This document shows positions 35,673-46,826 of a stretch of DNA of 64,000 bases, in pieces (positions within the stretch are counted from its first letter, which is position 1; each line of letters begins with the position of its first letter). Source of the DNA: Capsicum annuum (taxonomy: Eukaryota > Streptophyta > Magnoliopsida > Solanales > Solanaceae). The notes beneath the pieces were generated by a model. The model worked only from the letters and a program-made list of their open reading frames with translations. It was not told the origin of the DNA and did not search any database. Made by a program: the position numbers and the translations under genes. Location of the stretch: the NCBI RefSeq assembly GCF_002878395.1, contig NW_025825704.1, positions 346,631 through 410,630 on the forward strand. Direction: 5' to 3'.

Positions 35673-38416
35673 TGTCACGACAAAAAAATAAGGGTCAAGA
35701 TGGAACTTGTCGTAGTGAACCTACAAAAGCAAGCCTATCACACAAACTGATACAAAAGGGTAAAAAATAGAAATAACCCTAAGGAAAGGCTCCTACAACG
35801 AAGCCAAACCATATAAATTTAATATAAAAGTAGACTATATAACATAAAATATTATTATATAGTGTAAGAACTATTAATACAATCCATGAGTCAAATATAT
35901 CAGAATACCCAACAAGAACAATATTTGTCTCTAAATACTAGTAATTACATAAACTAATATAGAAAGATAGAAGTGGACCCTACATGCATGAAAGTCTAAT
36001 AGCTACCTTAAATAAATCTAAAGGCGCCAGAAATCAAGCCACGTGAGATGCACCTGTACCAAAATCTGCATTGAAAGGGCGTAGTAGGGATAGGTATGGT
36101 CCACTTGTATTAGTAGGTAACATAGGCCAAATGAACAAAGTAGAAAATAAAGCGTACAAAATACATATTAAGGGAATATCACCTGCCATCAAAAAATGTC
36201 CCACAATGGTAGCCCACAACGCTTGCAATAATAGCTCTTGAATACCCACAAATAATACAAGAAAGCACTAGAAAAAAATATAAGAATACATTTATACCAT
36301 ATATAAGAAAATAAAAGGGGGACAACATATACGAGAACATCAAGTACAGGTAGGGAAAGATAGAAAAATGTATAGATAACAAGTCAAATAGAATGTATAA
36401 TCACAAACATAATAAGGTAAACAAAATTGAATGATGATAATAATGATGATGATTTCATGCATGAGTTTGTTGCACAACCTTGAGGCCGTCACACAGCCTT
36501 TGAGACCACCATACAGTCTTAGTATACACCTCCGGAGGTAAAGCTTCTTGAGGACGATCCATGGGGGTTTCATCACCCTATATAATCCATATATTATATC
36601 TCCTCTCTGGCACATACCTCAGGGAGTGTTTTATAAGATATCGTATTTTCTATAATAGAAAGGTTTTTCTAGTTTAACTTAATATCTCCTTAGTGGTACC
36701 ATTGTTTCACGCATGAATATGAGGATGCAATGATCACAACCAACCTCAATGAGTATTTTCACAACCAAGCACAATGTATATTTCCATAACCAACTAATAT
36801 ACAATCCTGTGAGCAAAAAATCCACTCATTATTTCAAACCATTCATGAATCCCAATGTGATTCATATGCTAATAGAGTATGAATACATCTTCATCAGACA
36901 AAACACAATTATTTTCATACATATGGGTTATCAGCATCATATAGTACCCCACACGATCACACATAGCACATAATTTATCGAATCTACCAATTGTATCACA
37001 TATAGGACCCCACAAGAGCACAACACAATAAGATAGCCATTTCTCATGATTAGCTGCCACGCCCTTAACATGCCTTTGTATACAATTTAACTACCCAGTC
37101 CAGTTTGAAAAAGTTAAGAAATAACCTACCTCGAAGGCAAAAAACCAGAATAAAACCTCCAATCCAAAAGCCTTAAGCCGCATGAAAGGTCCTAAAATAA
37201 ACTAAAACATCAAAATATAGAAGCTACGCATCAAAAGTAAGCCAACACTACCCATATTGCCTTATTTCAAGTTGGTGTCAAAATGGACCCACGAAATAGA
37301 TATTTGAAAAGAAAGGGAAAAATCATAACTTTATTTCAAAAAATGTTCCCCGTATTTTTAAGAATCTACAGCTGAAAAGCCAAGAAAAATAAGTTAAAAA
37401 TGGGGTCCAAATTGAAGAAAAACTATTTTAAAACTTTATAGGGTAAAATCTTTGAAATCCATTTAAAATATATAATCAAAGTTGTTTTAAAAGTGAAATT
37501 GATGAAATCTAGTAATTATAGTATTAAGAATGTTATTCAAATGAAAACGTGTTGAATTTTGGGCTTAATTTGAAAAAATACATTTTTGGGCCTTTAGGGC
37601 CAAAATCCCAAATTTTCACTTTCAAATTCGAATTAAAATAATAGTTTAATGATAAAGAAATAAAAAAGAATTTAATTAAGTGCATTGGAGCTTACCCAAG
37701 TTTAGAAGTGAATAAAATGACTCAAAATCATGAAACCCTATGCTCCGAGTCTTAAAATTGATGTAAATGGTTAAAATACAATTATATATATACCCAGTAC
37801 TCGCGATTGCAAAACAGGATCGCGGTCAAGGTACCTTTCACAGATAAGGGCTAAGACCATTATAGTTCCCTATTGGACCAATTGCAATTATGGCCAAAGG
37901 ATCTTGATCGCGGGCGCAACAAGTAGTGACTTGGTAATTTTTCATTTCTCAGCGGGCTCCTTGCGATACATCCAGAATTCAATGAATACAAACAAACAAC
38001 ATCATCCTACCAAATTAGATGCTCCAAAATCAATGTAGATATCAGATTTTTGTAAATTCAATATTTTCATAGAGTTGGCCCCCAAAACATCACAGCTTTC
38101 CGAACTAAAGGTCGAAATGAGATTTAAAAGTGGTAAAGCGACACCAAACTTATTTATCACCCAAAAATTGACATTCTGGATCTGCTGGCGTAGTTCGTTC
38201 TGCCTTCCATCACATGAATCAAAGATATCAACTGAAATAAATTTTAAGGCTCTTAAAGTAGCCATGAACCACAAAATTACATAAAAGGCACAAAAATGCA
38301 TTGAGAGTCATGCCAATCATTCCCATACCCCAGAAATACCATAAAATAACCATGATGAGGGTTAAAATAGTCAAATCATAAAAAACACATATTTCATCAA
38401 AGTTCAGGTCATTATA
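35673..38416 (-). mobile_element. F: solo LTR inserted in gag of element B
   Basis: On the plus strand it runs TGTCACGAC...GGTCATTATA; in its own orientation TATAATGACC (TGTAATGACC with one change) to GTCGTGACA. Flanks are GTAAG (35,668-35,672) and ATAAG (38,417-38,421), a 5-bp duplication with one mismatch. Gag reading on both sides belongs together: removing F and one target copy joins SPT to LPPLSWDQF in one frame. There is no second LTR or internal region. A CG-rich block (about 37,795-37,965, ACTCGCGATTGC, GATCGCGGTCAAGG) lies in the U3 position. ORFs at 36,034-38,301 are chance. Confidence 0.75.
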
Positions 38417-39051
38417 ATAAGGTTGGTGACCACTATGCACTTTACCATGCTTATCTAACTTAATGCCCATCCTATGTAACCACTTGTAATAATAAATAAC
38501 ATGCTCAAAAGCATCATCTAACTCAATACCCTAAAATAATGGATGTTTAATCATCAAGAACTTGTTCAGCAGCTCAAGTTCAGTTCTAGTCATCACAAAA
38601 CCCAAAACCAATTGAAAGAAAACATCCATCCCTCAATCCTCATCCATTCTGGGAGCCATAGTAGTTGTAGGATAAAAACTTGAAGATGGAACAACTGGTG
38701 TAGTAGGAGTGGATCTAGTTCCATCTAGTCCACTTAGAATATCTAAAAGTTTCTAATTACCTCTACACACATAGGGGGTAAGACTGCGCCTCCAGCCGAT
38801 GTCACTGTTTCTAGCTCTATTACCTACTAATCTACAATATTCATTTCCTCCAAATGATCCTAAGGTGGTGAAGGTCTTACTAAATTTTCACGAGCCTAGC
38901 TAGTATCTTCTTGATTTCAAAACTTAGCGGGTGTCACTCTTCACACTCCTCTACTATGCCTTTTTTGTCCCCTTCTCTTTGCGAATGGCTCCACAACTAG
39001 AGTTATAGGTGTGAGGGTTGCTGCTTGAGTTCTATGTTATCTAGTAGGCAC
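38417..39051 (-). pseudogene. Element B gag, N-terminal part
   Basis: The minus strand from about 39,051 reads PTR-stop-HRTQAAT followed by VVEPFAKRRGQKRHSRG, a basic gag opening where the start ATG is now GTG (39,051-39,049). Near 38,560-38,450 it reads FLMIKHPLF-stop-GIELDDAFE, then GIKLDKHGKV, matching the start of the retrotrans_gag domain (FxRLxPPxFxG...EDAxEF). It ends at the F target site. Confidence 0.6.
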
Positions 39052-39267
39052 TATCTATGACAAAAAGAATAAAGAAGTTTATATACCAATTTGGATCACC
39101 AAATACCAATTAGAATTAAGTTATATCATAAAAGAATCAATAACGATAATTTTCCTAAAGTCCTATAACCTTAGAAAGAAAAGTACACACGTCTTTATTT
39201 TATTTTGTGAGACACTACAGGACCCATTTTGGTACAACGACATCGACAAATATATGTTTTGTTGCTA
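39052..39267 (-). other. Probable element B leader; no feature recognised
   Basis: AT-rich. Two TATACCAATT/ATACCAATT words near 39,084-39,112 could be remnants of a GATACCA-type PBS on the minus strand, but they are not adjacent to a recognisable LTR end of family B. Confidence 0.3.
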
Positions 39268-41075
39268 TGTTTTTCATGACCCGGATGGATGTGATTAGAA
39301 CCCATCCTATTCTCCTGTGGGAGAACAAATTAGCCTAAAACCATTAACAAACACTAAAAGAAATAAGGGCAGCTAATTGATTAATAATTCAAAATAATTT
39401 TTATGTCTAAAAGAAACTAGAATATTTGAAGAACATTATCAATACCCATACCTAAGATAAGAAAGTAAAAGTACCAAAGCTACTAATAATTATTAAGAAG
39501 GGGAAGAAACCCTGAAATGTAAATGAAATACATGAGTTCGATACAAAAGACTATACTATCCAAGAAGGATCAATAGTATCCTAAAAGATAATACTCACCC
39601 TTAAATCCGACACTAGAGTCATGAGTAAGGTATTTGAGAAGTTGTTGGTATATGCACTATATACGACAAAAGTAAGAGCAAGTATAGTATTAGTACACAA
39701 GATCAGAACAATTACTAGTAGGGTCATTTTGTCAATCCGGGGTTAGAAATATACATACTTAACCATAATATAGTATGAGAAGTAACACATGATCACCTTT
39801 AATACATTATAATGCAATAATTAATACTTAGATCACTTTCACTAACCTTAAAAATAGGTAAAAAGTAATCTACAGATAAGCTACTTAAGTTAAGTAAATA
39901 ACCAAAGTACAATAACAAAATATATATTTCACCAATTCATTAGTGGAACTGTCAAACTCACTTCTACCATATACATACATGTCTAGGGTATTACAATCAC
40001 CTACTAGTCATAAGATGAAGGGTGCAAATCCTGTCCATGTATCCCAAAAATAAGTGCCTACCAACCTTATTCAACCAATATTCCATGATAAATTTTAAAT
40101 ACCTGAACATTCCATAACTAATAATGATATATATAACAATATGTCTATGTATATATATACGTATATATGTGCAATAAATACGTAACACAATATATATGTA
40201 TAAGAAATACATAACCGAATGAAAACGACCAACACTTATAATATTCATAAGCCTTACAAATAAGTTCAGTGAAATGCGACACACCTAACAATATGCAGCA
40301 ACTAATAATAGTAGGAAATAGTTAGCATGAACATAAATTACAAGTTCGTTTATAATACATAACCATAACCTACCCCAATCATAAGCGTACATAAGACAAC
40401 TAAGACTAAGCATTGCTTTTTCATACAATTTATACTTACGTTTTGTCAGAGACAAATACCAAACACATAATCGATGTAATGGTCTACCATGTTGGAAATT
40501 ATAACTCATTTCAAACCCCTAAAGCTAAGTTCATGATCATTCCCTCCCTATTCTAGGACTTTTTCTATCACAATTTAACTAAAATACCAATTTCATGGAT
40601 AATTTAGTAAATTAACAACATGTAAAACTAATTTAATGATCATTAATTGAAACTCAATAATTTTATATCTATATTATTCTTTTGAAATAGAAAACCAACT
40701 AAACAAGTCCTTTACCCTCTCCAAACTATGTAAACTAGTGATTATAAGGCTAGATTGTTAATTTATTTTTTAATGAGGATGAAATACATACCTTAATGGA
40801 GAAGAATGATGAAATATTGATAATTTTATCCTAAACAGATCCTACTAAAGCCCCAAAATAGTTTCTAGAAATATGAATTATTTTTTGGGTTTTGGGATAA
40901 AATTGTTATTTACTTTTCTGTAACGACATATGTAACTATAACAGCACCACTATAGTGACATAGTCGCTCTAGAGACATTGCTAGGTGCTACAACAACGTT
41001 TGACTAGTTGTTATAGCAGAGGTTATTCCATTTTTTGGCATATCTCTATAGCAACATAAATGCCACTATAGAAAC
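39268..41075 (-). repeat. H: LTR-like fragment of another gypsy family
   Basis: The plus-strand start TGTTTTTCATGACCCGG resembles the reversed end of the TGTCATGACCC-type LTRs seen elsewhere in this window. It has the same layout: a CG-richer block at 40,917-41,075 with repeated CTATAGTGACATAG, CTCTATAGCAACATAA and CACTATAGAAAC words, followed in minus orientation by a leader with AAGGTATGTATTT at 40,795. The other end is not defined. An (AT)n and TATATACG stretch lies at 40,125-40,200. It could be a solo LTR or a truncated one. Confidence 0.45.
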
Positions 41076-41440
41076 ACAAATGAGGTAAAATGTTTGATCT
41101 ACGCAAGAATTTCAATACACACCTTAAGTCCAAGACATCACCAACAACCCCTTTACCGTTGAGGTCTACTCTAGGAATTCTACTTATCCCAATTTAATTC
41201 CAAAAACTCCTGTGATTTATTAGTGTCTTAGGTAGATAATGATTAGGATTAGTACAACTTTATTTACCCAATGCATTATCAGATTATCCATGACCACAAA
41301 TCGCTCGAATTTTATCTTAGACTACCCTATCCTAAAAATTATAACTTCAAATTTGGGGAGAATCTTAGCCCAAATTTTTAAATGAGAGAATTATACGTAA
41401 CTAAATGAAGGGACATTATTGGTTACTCAGAAACTAATAA
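41076..41440. other. No recognisable feature
   Basis: AT-rich DNA between LTR fragment H and the gag of element T. It may hold the outer part of H and the start of T, but I see no boundary, motif or reading frame I can support. Confidence 0.4.
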
Positions 41441-41445
41441 CCTGA

Positions 41446-42060
41446 AGATGCTAACAACCATCATAAAAACTTCATTGATGTTTGCTAACCTTTAAATATT
41501 TCAAATATATCCAAAAAATATATTCGCTTAAGATTGTTTCCTTTCTCTTTGATGGGAGAAACAATTATTTAGCTAGTAGAATTGTACAAAGGATCAATTA
41601 TTTTATGGGTCGAGCTTATAGAGACATTCCTAGATAGGCTTTTTCATCCATCTTGAATGCTTCAACATAAGGATAACATCACTAATTTTTGCCAATTGAA
41701 TGGAGAGACACTCCATGAGGCATGACATTGATTTTAAAAAAATTCTAATGCCTCACTACTATCATACATGTTGTTGCTACAAATATTTTATCGATTATTG
41801 GATTATTACGAAAAGCCATGTCATATAATTTAGCCAATGGGATTTGATAAACCAAATATTTATGGTTGCTATAGGATTTTTTGATCAAACGATACTTGGT
41901 GATAAAATTGTTGACATTGATGAAGCTTCTAGAGGTAAAGTTATTGAAAAAAACTAGTGTAAATAGAAAGTGGGTTAGAAGACTCTTATTCCGAATCATG
42001 ATGTGGCGAACTAGGATATGTGAATATTTAGGAGCTAGTAATGGTTAAAGATTTAAATGC
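41446..42060 (+). pseudogene. Element T gag (Tat/Athila type)
   Basis: Reads NNHHKNFIDVC then YIRLRLFPFSLMGET (41,446-41,550), continues with GSIILWVELIETFLDRLFHPS and LNGETLHEA-stop-HDFKKIL (41,600-41,745). These follow the gag core of plant Tat/Athila elements (LRLFPFSL, SITTWDQL, FFPPSK, LYEAWERFK). Stops and shifts are frequent. No CCHC knuckle is seen, as is usual for this lineage. Confidence 0.72.
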
Positions 42061-42089
42061 TAATACATAAAAGAAAAAGGGAGTTGACC

Positions 42090-43020
42090 TAAGTTGAAAA
42101 TTATAACAGATCCCATTTGATTTAAAAATACAAATTACAATTCCTTCTCCATTTCTCCAAAGGCTCAGAAAGAATAAAAGGATGTTACATTCAAGGAGCA
42201 TATCTTTATGTTCAATAATTTATCAGTCAACATCCCCTTAGTGGATGCTTTCTATGTAGATTCCATGACAGATTTTGTGACTGAAAAGATAATAATGGAT
42301 TTCAAAGTGGTTAAAATTTTGCATAGTTATAGTGAAATCTTAACAAGTAATGTGGTTATTAAGAATAAATACACTGGAGCCTTTATATTTCTTGTGACAT
42401 TGGGGTATATCAATTTTGTAAGGCTTTGTGTGACATGGGAGAAAGTATAAATTAGATGTCATTAGTGATATCATGAAGTTAGTAATGGGTGATTTGAAAT
42501 ATACAACCATAAGGTTTCTAATGGTGGATCGATCTATCAAAAGGCTGGTGAGAATTATTTATGATATTTTTGTGCGAGTTGAAAAAATGATACTCCCTCC
42601 ATCCCATTTTATGTGTCATCATTTCTATTTTGGTCAGTCCAAAAAAGAATGTCATCTTTCCTTTTTTGGTTACTATTTAATGACATTATCCCCATTTTAT
42701 CCTTATTTTGCCATAATTAATAAGAAAATACAGCTTAAAAGTAATCAATAAAGTAACTTTAAGAAGGGAAATTTTGTAAACTATAAAAAGTCATAAATAA
42801 TTTCTTAAACTCTTTGCTCAATAAAATGGTGACACATAAAATGGGATGGGTATTTCACACTGGGTTTGTGATCCTTAATTGTGAGATCAATTAAGATGTC
42901 CTAATCATTCTTGGTAGGACTTTTCTTTCAATCAAAAGGACCTTGGTAGATGTGGAATATGGTAAATTAAAGTTGAGAGTGAATGGTAAAGAAGTGACAT
43001 TTAATGTGTGAATGTCTATG
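42090..43020 (+). pseudogene. Element T protease region, split by a MITE
   Basis: Starts QRLRKNK (42,155), then MFNNLSVNIPLVDAFY, a degenerate middle, and LVMGDL...RFLMVDRSIKRLVRIIYDIFVRVEKM (42,475-42,590). After the MITE it resumes FHTGFVILNCEIN, ILGRTFLSIKRTLVDVEYGKLKLRVN (42,853-43,000). The order matches the Tat/Athila protease block (NIPLVDAL, ADRTVKRPVGI, FILPADFVILD, PIILGRPFLATG). The active-site part itself is too decayed to read. Confidence 0.75.
42593..42850. mobile_element. Stowaway-like MITE (258 bp) in element T
   Basis: The left end is CTCCCTCCATCCCATTTTAT and the right end is ATAAAATGGGATGGG, long terminal inverted repeats typical of plant Stowaway (Tc1/mariner-derived) MITEs, with TA on both sides (42,591-42,592 and 42,851-42,852). 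The right end lacks about five terminal bases (GAGGGAG is shortened). Removing the MITE and one TA restores an unbroken gag-pol reading across the site (VEKM joins to IFHTGF). It has no coding capacity; the ORF at 42,473-42,751 is a chance read-through. Confidence 0.88.
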
Positions 43021-44180
43021 GTAATCAAAGGACTTGCAGGTGATGTTGGTCACTGATGTGATTGATGATGAGGCTTTTAATTCATTAGAGGTTGGGTTCA
43101 TTAGTGAACCATTGACTACGGTACTTTAAAATTATATGAGCGAGGATGTCGAAGAAACTGTCTTTTTTTCTTTGAACTGATTCATACACTTAGAACCCAT
43201 ACAAGCATGATCTTAACTTGAAGAAATAAGTGACTCCTCCTGCTATGCCATCCATAGAAGAAACTCCAAAGCTTGATCTTAAGCCTTACCGTTATCATAT
43301 TTGATATCTCTTTTTGGGTCATGATAACACTTTTTCTATGATAATTGCATCAGATTTAGTGGCATGGAAAGTTGAGGCATTGTTATCCACATTTAAAAGG
43401 TTTATAAAGTCTATCAGATGGACTATCATTAATATCATTAGAATTAAACCCTATACTGGTACCCTTAGAGTAAAATTAGAGACTTAATGTGTACCAACTA
43501 TTAAGTACCAATGGAGTTTGGATCCTGCTATGCAAGTCATTGTAAAAAAAGAGATTATTAAGCGTCTATTACAGGGGTTGTTTACCCAATAAATTCTTAC
43601 ACATTAGTTAGTGTGGTGCAATATATGCTAAATAAATAAGGAATCAACATCAATATAAATAAAAAAATAAGCTTATCCTATTGAGACCGATCACCAGATA
43701 GAGTATGTGTATGGACTGTCGGAATCTAAATTTATGGGCAGAAAAATATAACTTTTCCATACAATTTAAAATATTGTGTAGACTAGTGGGGAGAGGTTTT
43801 TATTGTTGTCTTGATGGATATCAAAGTTATAAAGAAATATCTATCACACTCGAGGATAAACAAAAAATGACCTTCACTTATCCTTATGTCATATCTGCTT
43901 GCAAAAGAATGCCCTTTTGGTTATGCAATGTCAGCATAATTACAAAGATGTATGTCGTCTATATTTCTTGATATGGTGGAGGATAGGATATATATATATA
44001 TATATATTCATGGATGATTTCTTGGGAGTAGTATTCATATTCAAAGCATGCCTTGAGCATTTGAGAAAAATAATCCAAAGGTGTGTTGAAACATACCTTG
44101 TTCGAAATTGGGAGACATATCACTTTATGGTGAAGAAAGGAATTATGCTTAAGCAAAAAATATTAGGGCAAGGAATCTAA
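43021..44180 (+). pseudogene. Element T reverse transcriptase (Tat/Athila type)
   Basis: After a decayed linker (SLDPAMQVIVKKEII near 43,510-43,560) the RT blocks read RVCMDCRNLNLWAEKYNF (43,695-43,750), RGFYCCLDGYQSYKEISITLEDKQKMTFTYPY (43,790-43,890), CKRMPFWLCN (43,900-43,930) and FMDDFLG (44,007 on). The catalytic FMDD is intact at 44,007-44,018. Just before it an (AT)n tract (43,988-44,006) replaces the normal coding sequence. Then LEHLRKIIQRCVETYLVRNWETYHFMVKKGI follows the expected order. Confidence 0.85.
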
Positions 44181-44900
44181 GTTGATTAATCAAAAATTTA
44201 AGTGGCTGCTAAAATACCTTATGTAATCTCAATAATGAGTGTGTAAAGATTATTGGGAATGTTAGTTTCTACTAAAGATTCATCAATGATTTTCCAATAA
44301 TAGCCCATCCAATGTGCAAGCTTCTTGAAAAGAATGCTAAATATTATTTTGGAATTTATTTTTTAAGGTAATTCAGTTGTCTCAGGGAGAATCTTGTGAG
44401 AATAAAGTGGAAAACCATTTGTCCCTTCTAAAATATATGGTGAGAAGTTGGGTGAAATTAATATTAATGAGGCTTTTCTTGACAAGCTTGTTATAATTTT
44501 TCAAGAGGTGTCAATTATTGTATGAGGACTATGCAAACAATATTCTGTATGTTGTACTCCCCAAAGACCTTAATCATTATTAAAGAAAGAGTTTTATCTA
44601 TGATTTAAAGAGGTACTTTTTGCATGAGCCCTATCTTTTTAATGAATACATCGACAATATGGTTTAGAGGTGTGTCAACAAAAATTAGATGAGGCCTATC
44701 CTTGAATAATGTAACTCCATCCTGGTAGGTGGTCATCATGGTCGAATTTAAACAACTGTAAAAGTTCACCAAATTGGATTATAATTTCCTTCCTTACATT
44801 ATGATGCTCATGAGATGGTTTGTTCATGAGAATAATGCTAAAGATATGAAGATATTTTAAGAAGGCATGAAATTCTATTGCATTCAAGTGTAGATATAGA
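44181..44900 (+). pseudogene. Element T connection and integrase-proximal remnants
   Basis: Scattered pieces: SVRRLLGN-like and CKLLEKNAKY near 44,245-44,345 (RT connection), GEINEAFLDK near 44,450-44,480, and a HYxKKxFxxDLKxYFxxEPYLF-like run near 44,570-44,640, which fits the start of the integrase zinc-binding region. RNase H is missing, as is the integrase core. T ends where LTR C begins. Confidence 0.55.
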
Positions 44901-44981
44901 GTGATAACACTCACCTATACTATTGAAATTGGTAGAGGATGGTCATTGCCAATAGCTCAACTTATGTTGAGGTCGAATCCA

Positions 44982-45963
44982 CAAGGAGAAAAATTAGAAT
45001 TCTAGTCCTAAAAGTGTTAAATACTACTACTAAGCTACCTGCAATGTGTATAAAACAAAACACATAAATAAAATGAGGGGGTTGGTTTGGCACGTTTTCA
45101 TAAATAGAAACTCTAGTCAACAAAGCAAACAAAAACTATGATTTAAAATTGATATGAGAAAAATCTTGGGATAATGTCTACCTAAGGGCAAGTTATTCAT
45201 GGGTACATGAATATTTAGTGTACATTCTAGTTATCAATAATATGGTACGCTAGGTCTAACATTCATGAGGTTATTTTATCAACAAAACCTTATGAATTTC
45301 ACCCGTTGACCCTTTCAGGTACCTAACAAGTGTGTTAGATTTCAACCACCTGTTACTTAAATTGGGCATCCCTATTTCTAGGAAGATGCTAGTTAACTTC
45401 ATAATCATATTTATATCTAAAGAATCGTAAAACTACATACAATAATTGTTTACTATCGCCTTGTCTACTTTCGAGGAGCAAAATTAGAATTCTAGTCCTA
45501 AAAGTGTTAAATGCTACTAATAAGCTACCAGCAATATGAATAAACAAAAAAAATGGGGGGGGGGGGGTTGTTTTGCACGTGTTTATCAATAGCAACTCAA
45601 CTCAACTAAGCGAACAAAATCTTTGATTTAAATTCGATATATGAAGAATCTTGGGATTATGTGTACCTAAGGGAAAGCTATGCATAGGTACAAGAAGATT
45701 GAGTGTACATTCTAGTTATCAATAATATGGTAGGCTAGGTCTAAGATCCATGAGGCTATTTTATCAACAAAACCTCATGAATTTCACCCGTTACCTTTTT
45801 GGGTACCTAACAAGTGTGTCAGATTTCAACCAACCATTACCTCAATTGGGCATCCCTATTTCTAGGAAAATACCCAAGATATAGTGAATTCTTAATCACC
45901 CTTATATATAAGATAGTGAAAATTAGCAAACTACATCCACTAATTGTCTACTATCGCCTTGTC
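44982..45963. repeat. 490-bp tandem duplication inside LTR C
   Basis: Unit 1 is about 44,982-45,471 and unit 2 about 45,472-45,963, at an offset of 490. Shared words include AAATTAGAATTCTAGTCC, GTACATTCTAGTTATCAAT, ATGAATTTCACCCGTT and ACTATCGCCTTGTC. The units differ by many substitutions, so the duplication is old. Unit 2 holds a poly-G run (about 45,554-45,568) where unit 1 has GAGGGGG. Confidence 0.9.
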
Positions 45964-46469
45964 ACCCATATCCCTCTTTCAAGGATGATATTGGTTCTAA
46001 AAGTTCACCCAAATCCCTCTTTCAAGGATGATTTGAGCATTCAAGACTTTGAAATTTTCACCCACAAACCCATTTCGAGTATTTGAGGCTTTCACCCACA
46101 GATCCCAGCTAATTCAACCAAGTAATATCAAAACCCATCATCAACAAACTAGCATATACATAAATATATCACAACCCACACATAATTTCACCTTAGTTCA
46201 ACATAATCCAAAGACAATGAAAGTTTAGCTACTCATGAAGAAAGGACAGAAAAATATACCGTGAGGATTGTTCAAAATATCCATTCTCCACAAATACTAA
46301 ATTCAAAGTCTCGAAATCAAATTACAATTTTTGTCCAATTTAGGATTTAAACTTCAAATTTAAAAATGTTTTAATAGGCTAGAATACCCAAAAGAGAAGG
46401 GGTTTCATATTTTTAAAGGAATTGGGTTTAGCTGAGTGAAATTAAAAAACTTCCCTTGGCTAAAATTCC

Positions 46470-46620
46470 ACTAATCCACGATCGCATCATCTTTGCCGCG
46501 ATTGTGGCTACCCTAACAATGATAAGATCTATGCAATCATGGTGGCTGATCAATCTTGACTGGCTGCGATCGCTTCCCTGAGACTGTAATCACAATAACC
46601 GAGCCTGATCTGTGTAGGGT
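46470..46620 (-). promoter_or_regulatory. CG-rich quasi-repeat block of LTR C
   Basis: Words such as CCACGATCGCATC, GCCGCGATTGTGG and GCTGCGATCGCTTCC recur with variation in AT-rich surroundings, about 200-350 bp inside the LTR start. Similar blocks occur in fragment G and in the interior of element C (50,155-50,235 and 50,765-50,860). Function unknown. Confidence 0.45.
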
Positions 46621-46813
46621 CTTCAGCAATTTATTTTTCCTCTCCTTTTGATTTCTATTTAGCTCAAATCTATATCTTTCTATCTTATCACCGTGTTTAA
46701 GCAAAAATATAGAAATTAGTGCATTTAATTACACCTGTCTCATTTATACATTCAATTCATAGTAGCATGCACGATTGTTGAGTACAAATTAGTGGTAAAT
46801 TCACCACTCATCA

Positions 46814-46826
46814 ACACCTCCAACTT
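46814..46826 (-). other. Element C polypurine tract
   Basis: On the minus strand AAGTTGGAGGTGT precedes the TGATGAG LTR start. Further upstream is GAGGACAAACAATTCC, the common context of this tract in Tat/Athila elements. It fixes the orientation of C as minus. Confidence 0.75.

Larger units (their letters stand above)
44902..46813 (-). repeat. Element C 3' LTR
   Basis: In element orientation it starts TGATGAGTGGTGAATTTACC (46,813) and ends GGTGAGTGTTATCA (44,902). The start, the GTCGAATCCACAAGGAG motif near its end (44,973-44,988 on plus) and the PPT beside it are typical of Tat/Athila-type LTRs. It includes a 490-bp tandem duplication and a CG-rich block (46,470-46,620). Flank at the left is TAGAG (44,897-44,901). 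Confidence 0.72.

Noticed and set aside
38002..38470. Overlapping ORFs that could be a small membrane protein
   Set aside because: Most of this lies in solo LTR F. Only the part right of 38,417 is supported, as gag of B.
45389..45595. 68-codon minus-strand ORF with a poly-proline start
   Set aside because: The proline run is the poly-G microsatellite read in reverse, within a tandemly duplicated LTR.
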